32,238 bases of DNA, taken from NCBI GenBank assembly GCA_005779305.1, contig SXJR01000046.1, forward strand, positions 1 through 32,238. Direction: 5' to 3'. The notes beneath the pieces were generated by a model that saw only the letters and a list, made by a program, of their open reading frames with translations, did no database searches and was not told where the DNA came from. Both the position numbers and the translations under genes were made by a program. The stretch is from Myxococcales bacterium (GTDB lineage Bacteria; Myxococcota_A; Polyangia; Haliangiales; Haliangiaceae). The first letter of the stretch is position 1. Each line of letters begins with the position of its first letter. Shown here one piece after another: positions 24,859 through 32,238 of the stretch.

Positions 24859-26106
24859 TCAGGGAGCTGCGATGCTGGGCAGCGTCCGCGGCGCCATCGT
24901 CTCCGTCATGCGGACCACGACCACGAGTCCGGAACCGAAGGTCAGCGCGGCCACGGTCCACATCGCGGCGGGCGCGCCAAGCGCGTCGGCGATGACGCCG
25001 GCGAGGATCGCGCCTACCGCGTATCCGAGATCGCGCCAGAGCCGGTAGACGCCGACCGCCGAGGCGCGCCACGACGGGTGGGCGACATCGCCGATCGCGG
25101 CCAGGAGCGTCGGGTACACCATCGCCGTGCCCAGGCCGAGGAGGACGCCGCCGATCGCGAACAACGCGAACCCGTCCGCGACGGCGACCACCGCGATGCC
25201 GCCGGCCTGGACCCACATCCCGCTTGCGATGAGCCAGCGGCGACCGACGCGATCCGACCACGCGCCGGTGACGAGCTGTCCCAGCCCCCAGGTGGCGGGA
25301 TAGATCGCGGCCAGGGTTCCGATCTGCCCGAGATCGAGGCTCGCCGCGGCGAAGACCATCGGGAACAGGCCCCAGGCCATCCCGTCGTTGAGGTTGTTGA
25401 CCAGCCCGGCCTGGCTGATGCTGGAAAGATTCCGATCGTGCAGCGTCGTGCGCCAGAAGATCTGGCGGGCGGTCAGGGCCGTGGCGGCGCCATGGATCCT
25501 CGATTCCGCGGAGACATGGTGACGGGTCTCTCGCACCACCAGCGCCGACAGGCCCAGCCCCACGGCGACGTACGCGACTCCGAGGTAAAACGGCGCGGGT
25601 CGCAGGCCGTACGTCGCCGCGATCCATCCGGTCGCGAGTGCGCTGACGGCGACGGCGAGGTAGCCGGCAAACTCGTTGAGCCCCATCGCCAGACCGCGCC
25701 GCTGCGCGCCGGCGAGATCGATCTTCATGATCACGGTGGTCGACCAGGTCAGGCCCTGGCTCACGCCCAGGAAGACGTTGGCGAACAGCACCCAGGTCCA
25801 GCTCGGCGCCCACATGAGCATGAACGGCACCGGGGTCGCGACCAGCCAGCCTGCGACGAGCACGTGTTTGCGGCCGATCCGATCGGAGAGGCGACCGGCG
25901 ACGTAGTTGGTCAGCGCTTTGGTCACGCCGAACACGACGATGAACGACAGGACCGCCGTCTTGGCGGCGAGATCGAATTCGTCCTCCGCGATCGAGGGCA
26001 GGATCGAACGTTCCATGCCGACCATCGCGCCGACGAAGGCGTTGACGACGACCAGGAGCGTGAACTGGCCGAGGTTGGCGCGGATGCCGAGGCGTGGCTG
26101 GGTCAC
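24859..26106 (-). CDS. MFS transporter in the sulfur-responsive operon
   Basis: A 415-residue major facilitator superfamily protein with about twelve hydrophobic segments. The motif-A loops GRLSDRIGRKHVLVAG (after the second or third helix) and GAWSDRVGRRWLIASG (the equivalent in the second half) are both intact. The GTG at 26106 overlaps the MBL gene's stop by 4 bp; the frame is open upstream, but that part is not membrane-like. Substrate is unknown. In the context of a persulfide dioxygenase and rhodanese-regulator, export of sulfite, thiosulfate or another sulfur compound is possible. Confidence 0.88.
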   Translation of the reverse strand: MTQPRLGIRANLGQFTLLVVVNAFVGAMVGMERSILPSIAEDEFDLAAKTAVLSFIVVFGVTKALTNYVAGRLSDRIGRKHVLVAGWLVATPVPFMLMWAPSWTWVLFANVFLGVSQGLTWSTTVIMKIDLAGAQRRGLAMGLNEFAGYLAVAVSALATGWIAATYGLRPAPFYLGVAYVAVGLGLSALVVRETRHHVSAESRIHGAATALTARQIFWRTTLHDRNLSSISQAGLVNNLNDGMAWGLFPMVFAAASLDLGQIGTLAAIYPATWGLGQLVTGAWSDRVGRRWLIASGMWVQAGGIAVVAVADGFALFAIGGVLLGLGTAMVYPTLLAAIGDVAHPSWRASAVGVYRLWRDLGYAVGAILAGVIADALGAPAAMWTVAALTFGSGLVVVVRMTETMAPRTLPSIAAP

Positions 26107-26837
26107 GGACCGCGACCCTGGTTGAAGCGGACGATCGCGTTCATCTCGGCTGGCTTCGGCGGCGTGTTCCCGACAACCTCGTCGACGAACGCCGCCTCGC
26201 TCAGGGCGAGCAACACGTTCCAGCGCTTCTCGAAGGCCACGGTACTCGACGGCTTGCCGCTCAGACCGGCGCCGCACGCAGAGCCGGCGAAGTGGGCCGG
26301 GTAGATCTCGACGTCGTCGGGCAACTCGAGCAGGCGAACGTGAACGCTGTGGTGGAGCGACGCGGCGTTCTCGCGCTCGTGGCCGGGCAGATCGGGACGC
26401 CCGACCGCCCCGACGAACAGGGTGTCACCGGTGTTTACGAACCACGGCTCCGGCCCACGGCGGAGGTCGCTGACGACCAGGCTGATGCTCTCGGGGGTGT
26501 GGCCGGGCGTGTGCAGCACGCGGACGACGGTGTTGCCCAGCTCGATCGTCTGCCCGTCGTCCAGTGGATCGAACGGGAACGCGACGTCGGCCGAACGATG
26601 CAGCCCGTAACGCGCACCGGTCCGGGCCACGAGCGCGCGTCCGCCGGAGCGGTGATCGGCATGCACGTGGGTCTCGAACACGTGTCTGATCCGCATTCCC
26701 TTGGCCTCGGCGAACGCGACGTAAGCGTCGACGTCGGCCTCCAGAGGATCGACCACGCAGGCCAGGCCCTGCCCGCCGCAGCCGAACAGGTACGAGGCGC
26801 ACCCGGTCTCGAACCGGTAGAAGGGGCGGAAGATCAC
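26103..26837 (-). CDS. MBL-fold hydrolase, ETHE1-like persulfide dioxygenase candidate
   Basis: A 244-residue metallo-beta-lactamase fold protein. The metal motif is H57-x-H59-x-D61-H62 in ETHVHADHRSGG, with H113 in HTPGHTPES and D138 in NTGDTLFVG, and a late His in YPAHFAGSACG. HVHADH with GDTLF and RPDL is typical of the ETHE1/glyoxalase II-like branch. ETHE1 enzymes use iron and oxygen to convert glutathione persulfide to sulfite. The start is GTG 26837, overlapping the regulator's stop by 4 bp. The adjoining rhodanese domain supports the sulfur role over hydroxyacylglutathione hydrolase. The two functions cannot be separated by sequence reading alone. Confidence 0.85.
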   Translation of the reverse strand: MIFRPFYRFETGCASYLFGCGGQGLACVVDPLEADVDAYVAFAEAKGMRIRHVFETHVHADHRSGGRALVARTGARYGLHRSADVAFPFDPLDDGQTIELGNTVVRVLHTPGHTPESISLVVSDLRRGPEPWFVNTGDTLFVGAVGRPDLPGHERENAASLHHSVHVRLLELPDDVEIYPAHFAGSACGAGLSGKPSSTVAFEKRWNVLLALSEAAFVDEVVGNTPPKPAEMNAIVRFNQGRGP

Positions 26838-27523
26838 GCGTCAGCTCCGCGACCGGTCACGACCGGGAGCCCGGCGGCGCGCCACTCGGAGACTCCCGCG
26901 TCGGAACGGGTGGCGCGGATCCCACGCTTGCGGAGCGCGGCGACCGCCTGGAGCGCGTACACGCAGTAGGGTCCGCGGCAGTAGGCGACGACCTGGCGCG
27001 GCTTCGGCGCGCGCTCCTGGAACGCGGCGAGGCGGTCGAGCGGGACCGAGATTGCGCCGGCGATGTGGCCTTGCTCGTACTCCTCGGCAGGACGGACGTC
27101 GATCAGCGTGACCGAACCGGCCCGGACGCGTCGGGCCAGCTCGGCTCGATCGATCGGCTCGAAGTCGTCGCGGCCGGTCAGGTAGGCGCGGGCCACCTCG
27201 TCCAGCTCGACCAGACGCGCCTCGGCCGTGCGTTGCAAGGCGTGCCACAGCGCCTCGACGGTCTCGCCGCCGAGGCGATATAGGACTCGCTGACCGTCGC
27301 GGCGCGATTCGACCAGCCGGGCCGCGGCGAGCACCTTGAGGTGCTGCGAGGCGTTGGCCACCGACAGCTCGGTGGTCTGGGCCAGGGCATCGACCGAGCG
27401 CTCACCCTGGGCCAGCAGGTCGAGGAGCTCCAGGCGCGCGGGTGCGGCCAGCGCCTTCGAGATGCGCGCGAACTGCTGGTAGATGCGCTGTTTGGCGGCG
27501 TGGGGTGCGCTCGATCTCGACAT
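26834..27523 (-). CDS. ArsR-family regulator fused to a rhodanese domain
   Basis: A 229-residue protein. Residues 12-110 are an ArsR winged helix (ISKALAAPARLELLDLLAQG, recognition helix NASQHLKVLAAARLVESRR, wing GQRVLYRL), and residues 123-225 are a rhodanese domain with the active loop C182-RGPYC-V and Cys187. The ArsR part has no cysteine at all, so it cannot use the metal or dithiol sites of ArsR, CadC, BigR or SqrR. The only cysteines are in the rhodanese loop, which suggests that persulfidation there is the signal. The ATG at 27523 has no Shine-Dalgarno, and the predicted transcript start is only a few bases upstream, so translation may be nearly leaderless. Confidence 0.9.
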   Translation of the reverse strand: MSRSSAPHAAKQRIYQQFARISKALAAPARLELLDLLAQGERSVDALAQTTELSVANASQHLKVLAAARLVESRRDGQRVLYRLGGETVEALWHALQRTAEARLVELDEVARAYLTGRDDFEPIDRAELARRVRAGSVTLIDVRPAEEYEQGHIAGAISVPLDRLAAFQERAPKPRQVVAYCRGPYCVYALQAVAALRKRGIRATRSDAGVSEWRAAGLPVVTGRGADA

Positions 27524-27541
27524 TCAAGTAAGTGATTGAAT
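27522..27541 (-). promoter_or_regulatory. Putative ArsR operator, proximal copy
   Basis: ATTCAAGTAAGTGATTGAAT: arms ATTCAA and TTGAAT separated by 8 bp. It lies over the predicted -10 element, transcript start and start codon of the ArsR-rhodanese gene, where repressor binding would block transcription. ArsR-family operators are commonly 20-bp A/T-rich imperfect dyads of this sort. Confidence 0.7.
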
Positions 27542-27565
27542 ACGTGCCCGTGCATGAGCTGTCAA
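27537..27565 (-). promoter_or_regulatory. Sigma-70-like promoter of the ArsR-rhodanese operon
   Basis: On the minus strand TTGACA (27560-27565) is followed after exactly 17 bp by TATTCA (27537-27542). The -35 is consensus and the -10 is weak. The expected start of transcription is about 6 bases before the ATG, giving a nearly leaderless mRNA. Confidence 0.6.
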
Positions 27566-27566
27566 G

Positions 27567-27787
27567 TCAGGAAAATGCGTGAAAATTCAAGGAGGCGATT
27601 GATCCATTCGATGAGATGATCTTCTCGGGGATGAAGCCGTCCTCGGTCACTTCGATCATCACGTGTTCGGGATCGGCACCAAGATCTTGGCCGCGGATCC
27701 CGACGCAGCGCTCCCCGAAGACGACGCCTCCTTGTTGCAGGCGCCGGCAGCGAGGAGGAGCGAGGTCACCAGAGCGATGCGCATCAT
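27567..27787 (-). pseudogene. Cupredoxin-like lipoprotein, frameshifted and truncated
   Basis: The ATG at 27787 opens a proper lipoprotein signal (MMRIALVTSLLLAAGAC) and a Ser/Gly/Ala linker, but this frame ends at 27659 after AKILVPIPNT. In the next frame the same DNA reads ADPEHVMIEVTEDGFIPEKI, the first strands of a cupredoxin (plastocyanin-like) domain. It then loses the pattern and stops at 27567. A one-base deletion near 27670-27700 explains the frame change. The copper ligands of the domain's C-terminus are missing. The ATG overlaps the stop of the RND remnant by 4 bp, so the two were an operon. Confidence 0.7.
27585..27604 (-). promoter_or_regulatory. Putative ArsR operator, distal copy
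   Basis: ATTCAAGGAGGCGATTGATC shares 15 of 20 positions with the proximal site, including ATTCAAG and GATTGA at the same spacing. The two copies start 63 bp apart, six turns of DNA, so bound dimers would face the same side and could cooperate. Confidence 0.55.
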
Positions 27788-27909
27788 GGTTCGAGGTCCT
27801 TTGCGGGGTGGGGTTCGGTCGCCGGCAGGCCGCGGTCCTTCCACAGGGCGAAGATCGCGGGGTAGACGGTCAGCTCGAGCAGGAACGAGGTCACCAGTCC
27901 TTCACCAAT
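27784..27909 (-). pseudogene. C-terminal remnant of a CusA/CzcA-type RND metal efflux pump
   Basis: In the frame ending with TGA at 27784-27786 the minus strand reads GEGLVTSFLLELTVYPAIF, then ALWKDRGLPATEPHPAKDLEP. This is the last membrane helix and cytoplasmic tail of heavy-metal RND transporters (usual form GGxVTSxLLELLVYPAIYxLWK). Family members are over 1,000 residues; here about 40 remain, and upstream of about 27909 the similarity stops abruptly, so most of the gene has been deleted. There is no matching start codon or signal. Confidence 0.75.
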
Positions 27910-28150
27910 TCCGCGGTTGGACTGAGCCGGCAACGTCGGAAGACTCAAGAACCGAACCGCTGCGGTCGATCAACGGGCGCCGCAGACGGCGGCGCACGGC
28001 TGCAATCGGTCGGTCGGTGCGCGCGAGCGGACGACGGATGCAGTTCGGCAGCAGGCGGCGGTTCAGCTCTCCTCGGCCTGCTATCACTCGGGAGGATCTC
28101 GCCCGCGACGAACCGACGTGTGGTCGTGATGCGTACGCTACATTCACGCT
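27910..28150. other. Intergenic stretch with no recognisable gene
   Basis: Between the RND remnant and the AmpG-like gene I see no protein similarity on either strand, no RNA gene and no clear repeat. The sharp change of content at about 27909 marks a deletion or rearrangement junction. The bases from about 28151 on already read like the N-terminus of the AmpG-like protein. Confidence 0.5.
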
Positions 28151-28195
28151 CTGGCTGAGCTCCGCTCCGGTCTCGCGATCCTCGGCACCCGCCGC

Positions 28196-29404
28196 ATGGC
28201 GGCGGCGATGCTGCTCGGCTTCGCGTCGGGCCTGCCGCTGTTCCTGACCGGGCAGGTGCTGGTCACCTGGATGGGGCAGGAAGGCTTGCGTCTCGGCACG
28301 GTGAGCGCGTTCGCGTCGGTGGGATTGCCGTACGCGTTCAAGTGGGCGTGGGCGCCGGTCTTCGATCGCTTCGCGTGGCCGTGGCTGGGCCGGCGGCGGG
28401 GCTGGATCGTGGTGCTCGAGATCGCGCTCATCGCGGCCATCGCGGCGCTGGCCGCGGTCGGCATCGCCGCCGACGCCGAGACCGTCGCGATCCTGGCGGT
28501 GACCGTGGCCGCGGCCTCGGCCAGCCACGATGTCGTCGTCGATGCGTTCCTGGCCGCGTCGCTGGCGCCCGACGAGCGCCCGGCGGGCTCGGCGGCGTAC
28601 GTGCTCGGCTATCGCGCCGCCATGCTCACGGTCGGCGGCGGCGGCTTCCTGCTCGCCGCCCGCTCGTCGTGGCCGACGGTCTACGTCGCGGCGGCGGCGC
28701 TGGTGCCGCTGGGCGCGCTGGGCGCGTTGCTCCTGCCCGAGCCCGCGGCGCCAGCCCGCGCGCCGTCGATGTTCGACGCCATCGCCGGCTCGATCTGGGA
28801 CCTGCTCACCCGGCCGGGCCTGGTCGCGGTGACGATCGCGATCGCGACCTTTCGCTTCGGCGAGATGCTGGTGCTCCACATCCAGAGCTACTTCCTGGTC
28901 AACGTCGCCCGGGTCGAGCTCGACACCATCGGCTGGGTGACCCAGGTCGCCGGCTTCTCGGGCCTCGCCGCCGGTGGCGCGGTGCTGAGCACGGTGGCGC
29001 CACGGCTGGGCCCGCGGACCTCGCTCTACGTCTTCGGCGCCACCGCGGCGCTGGCCAACCTGGGCTGGGCGCTCCTGGCCTGGGTCGGCGCCCCGTGGCA
29101 GCTGTTCTTCGCGGTCGCCTTCGTCGACAGCTTCGGCACCGCCCTGGCCTCGGGCGCCTTCGTCGCCTTCCTCATGGGCCAGTGCGCGCCCGGCCGCGCC
29201 GCCACCCAGTACGCGCTCCTCAACGCGCTGTCGTCGGTGGGGGGGCGCGTCTTCGGCTTCGTGATCGCGCCGATGGTGGCCAGCCTGGGCTGGGCCGGCT
29301 TCTTCGCCGTGACCGCGACGATGATGATGCCGGCGATGCTGGCGTTCGCCCTGGTGCCTCGCGAACGCTTCGCGGGTGTTGCATCATCGGGGGCACCGCC
29401 ATGA
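28196..29404 (+). CDS. AmpG-like MFS permease
   Basis: A 402-residue transporter with about twelve membrane segments. The opening AAAMLLGFASGLPLFLTGQVLVTWM and the following LPYAFKWAWAPVFDRF match AmpG-type permeases (GFASGLPLxLTxxTLxxWL, KFLWAPLxDR), which import muropeptides into the cytoplasm for cell-wall recycling. The first ATG is at 28196, but the in-frame codons before it (ELRSGLAILGTRR) also look like an AmpG N-terminus and contain no ATG, GTG or TTG back to a stop at 28127. Either a rare start such as CTG 28151 is used, or the true 5' end was lost at the nearby junction. Its stop overlaps the next gene by 4 bp. Confidence 0.85.
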   Translation: MAAAMLLGFASGLPLFLTGQVLVTWMGQEGLRLGTVSAFASVGLPYAFKWAWAPVFDRFAWPWLGRRRGWIVVLEIALIAAIAALAAVGIAADAETVAILAVTVAAASASHDVVVDAFLAASLAPDERPAGSAAYVLGYRAAMLTVGGGGFLLAARSSWPTVYVAAAALVPLGALGALLLPEPAAPARAPSMFDAIAGSIWDLLTRPGLVAVTIAIATFRFGEMLVLHIQSYFLVNVARVELDTIGWVTQVAGFSGLAAGGAVLSTVAPRLGPRTSLYVFGATAALANLGWALLAWVGAPWQLFFAVAFVDSFGTALASGAFVAFLMGQCAPGRAATQYALLNALSSVGGRVFGFVIAPMVASLGWAGFFAVTATMMMPAMLAFALVPRERFAGVASSGAPP

Positions 29405-30060
29405 ACCGCGTCACCGTCATCCTCGTCGTGTTCGCGCCGATCGCTGTCGCCGGGTGCAAGCGCAAGGCGAAGGTCATCGACGCCGGTCCCAGCGCGGTCG
29501 CCGACGGCGGCGCCGGCGGCGGCGACGAGCCCGACGAGGCCGACGTGCGCGCCGGCAAGCGCACTGGCATGGGTGCGCCCGACGAGTTGCCCGAGGTCGC
29601 CACCGAGCCGCTGGCCCGGGCGCTCCTGCGCGGCGAGACGCCGTGGCCGCGGGTGGTCGACGCGGGGCAGGGCGTGGTCGAGCTGCGGGCGCTGCCGGCC
29701 ACCGACAGCGCCCCGGCCGAGGCCGCGGTCGCCCACCGTTGCGGCGCTGCGCTCGATCAGGCGCTGACAGCGATCAGCGGCTCGGCCACCGCCGCCCTCG
29801 GCGATCCCGGCCTGGTCTACGACGTGCTTTGCGACAACGTCGGTCTCGCCGTCACCATCGCCGGCGTGGCCTCGCACGCCGTCTGCACCGTCTCCAGCCC
29901 GTCCGGGGAAGGGCTCGAGTTCGATCTGGTCTTCGTCCCCGACGCCAGACGCGGCCTCCGTCTCATCGGGGTCGCCACCGCCGACGCCACCGACACGCCC
30001 GACGAGCTCCGCGATCGCTTCGACGAGGAGCTCGGGCGTTACGGCGCCAGGTGCCCCTGA
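29401..30060 (+). CDS. Lipoprotein of unknown function downstream of AmpG-like gene
   Basis: A 219-residue lipoprotein (MNRVTVILVVFAPIAVAGC, Cys19) with KRKAK after the lipid Cys, then an acidic Gly/Asp/Ala linker to about residue 50. The folded part has three cysteines (HRCGAALDQ, DVLCDNVG and HAVCTVSS) and a C-terminal DELRDRFDEELGRYGARCP. I recognise no family. The ATG overlaps the permease stop (ATGA), so the two are translationally coupled and may act together in cell-wall metabolism. Its 3' end overlaps the cyclase pseudogene on the other strand. Confidence 0.72.
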   Translation: MNRVTVILVVFAPIAVAGCKRKAKVIDAGPSAVADGGAGGGDEPDEADVRAGKRTGMGAPDELPEVATEPLARALLRGETPWPRVVDAGQGVVELRALPATDSAPAEAAVAHRCGAALDQALTAISGSATAALGDPGLVYDVLCDNVGLAVTIAGVASHAVCTVSSPSGEGLEFDLVFVPDARRGLRLIGVATADATDTPDELRDRFDEELGRYGARCP

Positions 30061-30313
30061 TCGGGCTCGAGTGGGCCCATGACCTGCCACACCTGCATCT
30101 CACCCTTGCCCTTCACCTGCATCTCACCCTTGCCCTTCACCTGCATCGGGCCGCGGGACTCGCACCGGAACCGGTCACGCACCAGCGCGGGCGTGAATGC
30201 CGAAACGGAAGGCCAGCGCTCGCCCCGCGTACGTGCGAGCGGCGACCGCGTCAGCTATCGCCGATCGTCTTGATCTTCTCGACCCCGTGGCGCTCGACCA
30301 GCTCGTCGGGCGG
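30039..30313 (-). pseudogene. Decayed class III adenylate/guanylate cyclase
   Basis: Three blocks of a cyclase catalytic domain occur in the right order on the minus strand but in different frames and with the parts between missing. At 30254-30307 DELVERHGVEKIKTIGDS is followed directly by a stop (normal genes go on KTIGDAYMA). At 30181-30219 ALAFRFGIHARAG corresponds to the RIGIHxG block. At 30180 and below come LVRDRFRCESRGPMQVKGKGEMQV, the C-terminal motif, then WQVMGPLEPDQ and a stop at 30039. Metal-binding aspartates upstream are gone. The identity rests on four characteristic motifs. Confidence 0.78.
30091..30147 (-). repeat. 24-bp tandem duplication inside the cyclase remnant
   Basis: A 24-bp unit is present twice (30091-30114 and 30115-30138), with the first 9 bases of a third copy to 30147. 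On the coding (minus) strand the unit reads KGKGEMQV, which is the conserved end motif of class III cyclases, so the remnant now encodes it twice. Confidence 0.9.
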
Positions 30314-30354
30314 TCGAACCGGCCATGACGTTCGGTTCGAACGCACCAGTCGCA

Positions 30355-30918
<564 letters not shown>

Positions 30919-30932
30919 AGGGACATCCTAGC

Positions 30933-32238
30933 TCAGCCTAGCTGGCCGAGCGCATCGATCAGGCGGCGCTTGCGCGTGCCCTCGTCGTCGAGACGGCCGC
31001 GCAGCTCGGCGACCACGTCCTCGGGGGCCTTCTCGATGAAGTTCGGGTTGGCCAGCCGCCTCTCGAGGTTGCCGATCTCCTTCTCGGCCTTGGCGATGTC
31101 CTTGGCCAGGCGGGTCTTCTCGGCGTCGACGTCGATGAGGCCGGCCAGCGGCATCACCACCTCGGCCCAGGCGCCGACGATCTCCTTGGCCGACTGGGCG
31201 ACCACGCCGCCGCCGGCGACCAGGCTCATGGTCACGCGGGCCGCGTTCTCGATCAGGGCGCGGTGGCGATCGACCAGCGAGCGCTGGAGCTCGTCGGGGA
31301 CGCGGACCTCGACCGGCACGCTCCACGACGGCGGCACGTTGTAGGTCGAGCGCAGCATGCGCACCGCGGTCGCGACCTCCTGCACCGCGGCCATCTCCAC
31401 CTCGGCGACCTCGTCGACCAGTCGGGCATCGCCCTTGGGATAGATGGTCACCATCAAGGACGCCGGCAGGTGGCCGGGCTTGGGCAGCTTCTGCCAGATC
31501 TCCTCGGTCACGAACGGCGCGATCGGGTGCAGCATGCGCAGGGTCTGCTCCAGCACCAGCGCCAGGGTGCCCTGCACGGCGCGGCGGCGCGGGCTGGGCG
31601 GTGAACCATCGGGCGGCAGGTGCAGGTGAGGCTTGGCCAGCTCGATGTACCAGTCGCACAGCTCGTGCCACACGAACTGGTAGATGGCGTTGGCGGCGTC
31701 GCTGAAGCGGTAGCTCTCGAGCGCCGCGTCGATGTCGACGGCCAGCCGTTGCACCCGCGACAGGATCCAGCGATCGGCCAGGCCGAGCTGACCCGCGCCT
31801 CCGTTGCCGGCGGCGATCATGGCCTCGAAGGCGTCCGGCTCGTGGCCGTCGAGGTTCATGAGCGCGAAGCGCGACGCGTTCCACAGCTTGTTGATGAAGT
31901 TGCGGTAGCCCTCGACCCGCTCGACCGAGAGCCGGATGTAACGACCCGAGGTGTTGAGCGCGGCCAGGGCGAAGCGCAGGGCGTCGGAGCCCATCGCCGG
32001 CACGCCCTTGGGGAAGTTCTTCTTGATGTTGTTCTTGATCGTCGCGCGCGCCTTCTCGTCGGCGATGTCGGTCTCGGCGCGCTCGAGGATCTCCTCGAGC
32101 GTGGCGCCGTGCACCACGTCGAGCGGATCGAGCGTGTTGCCCTTGGTCTTGGACATCTTGTCACCGTTCTCGTCGGTGACGATCGACGTCAGGTACACCG
32201 TGCGGAACGGCGCCTTGCCCATGAAGTGGATGCCCATC
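30933..32238 (-). CDS. valS: Valyl-tRNA synthetase, C-terminal part; 5' end outside window
   Basis: The window holds about 434 codons of the C-terminal half. It starts in the class I catalytic domain: MGIHFMGKAPF, then the KMSKTKGN signature (residues 27-34 of the visible part), GSDALRFALA, and SVERVEGYRNFINKLWNASRF. The anticodon-binding helical domain follows (WILSRVQRLAVDIDAAL, HELCDWYIELAKP, LHPIAPFVTEEIW). A C-terminal coiled coil (KTRLAKDIAKAEKEIGNLERRLANPNF) is the valine-specific tRNA-binding arm that separates ValRS from IleRS and LeuRS. The protein is essential for charging tRNA-Val. The reading frame is open to the right edge. Nothing abnormal is seen. Confidence 0.96.
   Translation of the reverse strand, partial: MGIHFMGKAPFRTVYLTSIVTDENGDKMSKTKGNTLDPLDVVHGATLEEILERAETDIADEKARATIKNNIKKNFPKGVPAMGSDALRFALAALNTSGRYIRLSVERVEGYRNFINKLWNASRFALMNLDGHEPDAFEAMIAAGNGGAGQLGLADRWILSRVQRLAVDIDAALESYRFSDAANAIYQFVWHELCDWYIELAKPHLHLPPDGSPPSPRRRAVQGTLALVLEQTLRMLHPIAPFVTEEIWQKLPKPGHLPASLMVTIYPKGDARLVDEVAEVEMAAVQEVATAVRMLRSTYNVPPSWSVPVEVRVPDELQRSLVDRHRALIENAARVTMSLVAGGGVVAQSAKEIVGAWAEVVMPLAGLIDVDAEKTRLAKDIAKAEKEIGNLERRLANPNFIEKAPEDVVAELRGRLDDEGTRKRRLIDALGQLG

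Noticed and set aside
24707-25813. 368-codon minus-strand frame across the MFS gene and the protease gene end
   Set aside because: Arg-rich shadow of the MFS gene; no start region, signal or family similarity.
27522-27541. SqrR/BigR-type operator ATTC-N8-GAAT
   Set aside because: The spacing here is ATTC-N12-GAAT, so it does not match that motif as I remember it; kept only as a general ArsR-type dyad.
27616-28158. 180-codon plus-strand frame over the remnant region
   Set aside because: Composition is Arg/Ser/Gly noise and it is antisense to the recognisable RND and cupredoxin fragments.

Overview
The window is very GC-rich and gene-dense. Most genes overlap by 4 bp (GTGA or ATGA), many proteins are Cys-rich Asp/Ala-linker lipoproteins, one protein carries a MYXO-CTERM-like tail (a Cys, a membrane segment, then RRRR), and ECF sigma/FecR pairs are present. 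Together these suggest a chromosomal segment from a Myxococcota (myxobacterial, Haliangium/Kofleria-like) genome. That placement is inference; no rRNA or other phylogenetic marker except the partial valS is present.

Layout. 1-1563: two permeases of a nucleoside/simple-sugar type ABC importer (the first is cut by the window edge). 1634-2446: a Cys-rich lipoprotein. 2508-5751 (minus): a translationally coupled operon of an ScfR-type regulator, crotonyl-CoA carboxylase/reductase and a VOC-fold epimerase-like protein, i.e. an ethylmalonyl-CoA/acyl-CoA carbon module. 5951-8629: a lipoprotein built of about ten Ig-like repeats. 8896-11997: a FliB-like lysine N-methylase convergent with a long-chain acyl-CoA ligase.

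12126-24824 is the most unusual part. On the minus strand are two tandem modules of the same plan (secreted barrel-like protein, ECF sigma factor, membrane protein with Pro-rich linker and C-terminal TPR-like region, lipoprotein). Divergent from them on the plus strand is a surface redox-like cluster: DUF4266 lipoprotein, DUF3570 outer-membrane protein, and two copies of a pair made of a CX4CH lipoprotein and a CX2CH secreted protein. The middle two of these four parts are fused in one frame through a MYXO-CTERM-like tail that runs directly into a lipoprotein signal. The cluster ends with a lipoprotein paralogous to the last gene of the opposite arm, then a metzincin-like lipoprotein protease. 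I propose the two arms form one envelope system; this is a hypothesis.

24859-27523 (minus): an MFS transporter, an ETHE1-like MBL persulfide dioxygenase candidate and an ArsR-rhodanese fusion, preceded by a good promoter and two copies of a 20-bp imperfect dyad; a probable reactive-sulfur operon. 27567-27909 (minus) holds remnants of a metal-efflux operon (RND pump C-terminus and a frameshifted cupredoxin-like lipoprotein). 28196-30060: an AmpG-like permease and a lipoprotein. 30039-30313 (minus) is a decayed class III nucleotide cyclase with a 24-bp tandem duplication. The window closes with an isochorismatase-family hydrolase and the C-terminal part of valyl-tRNA synthetase.
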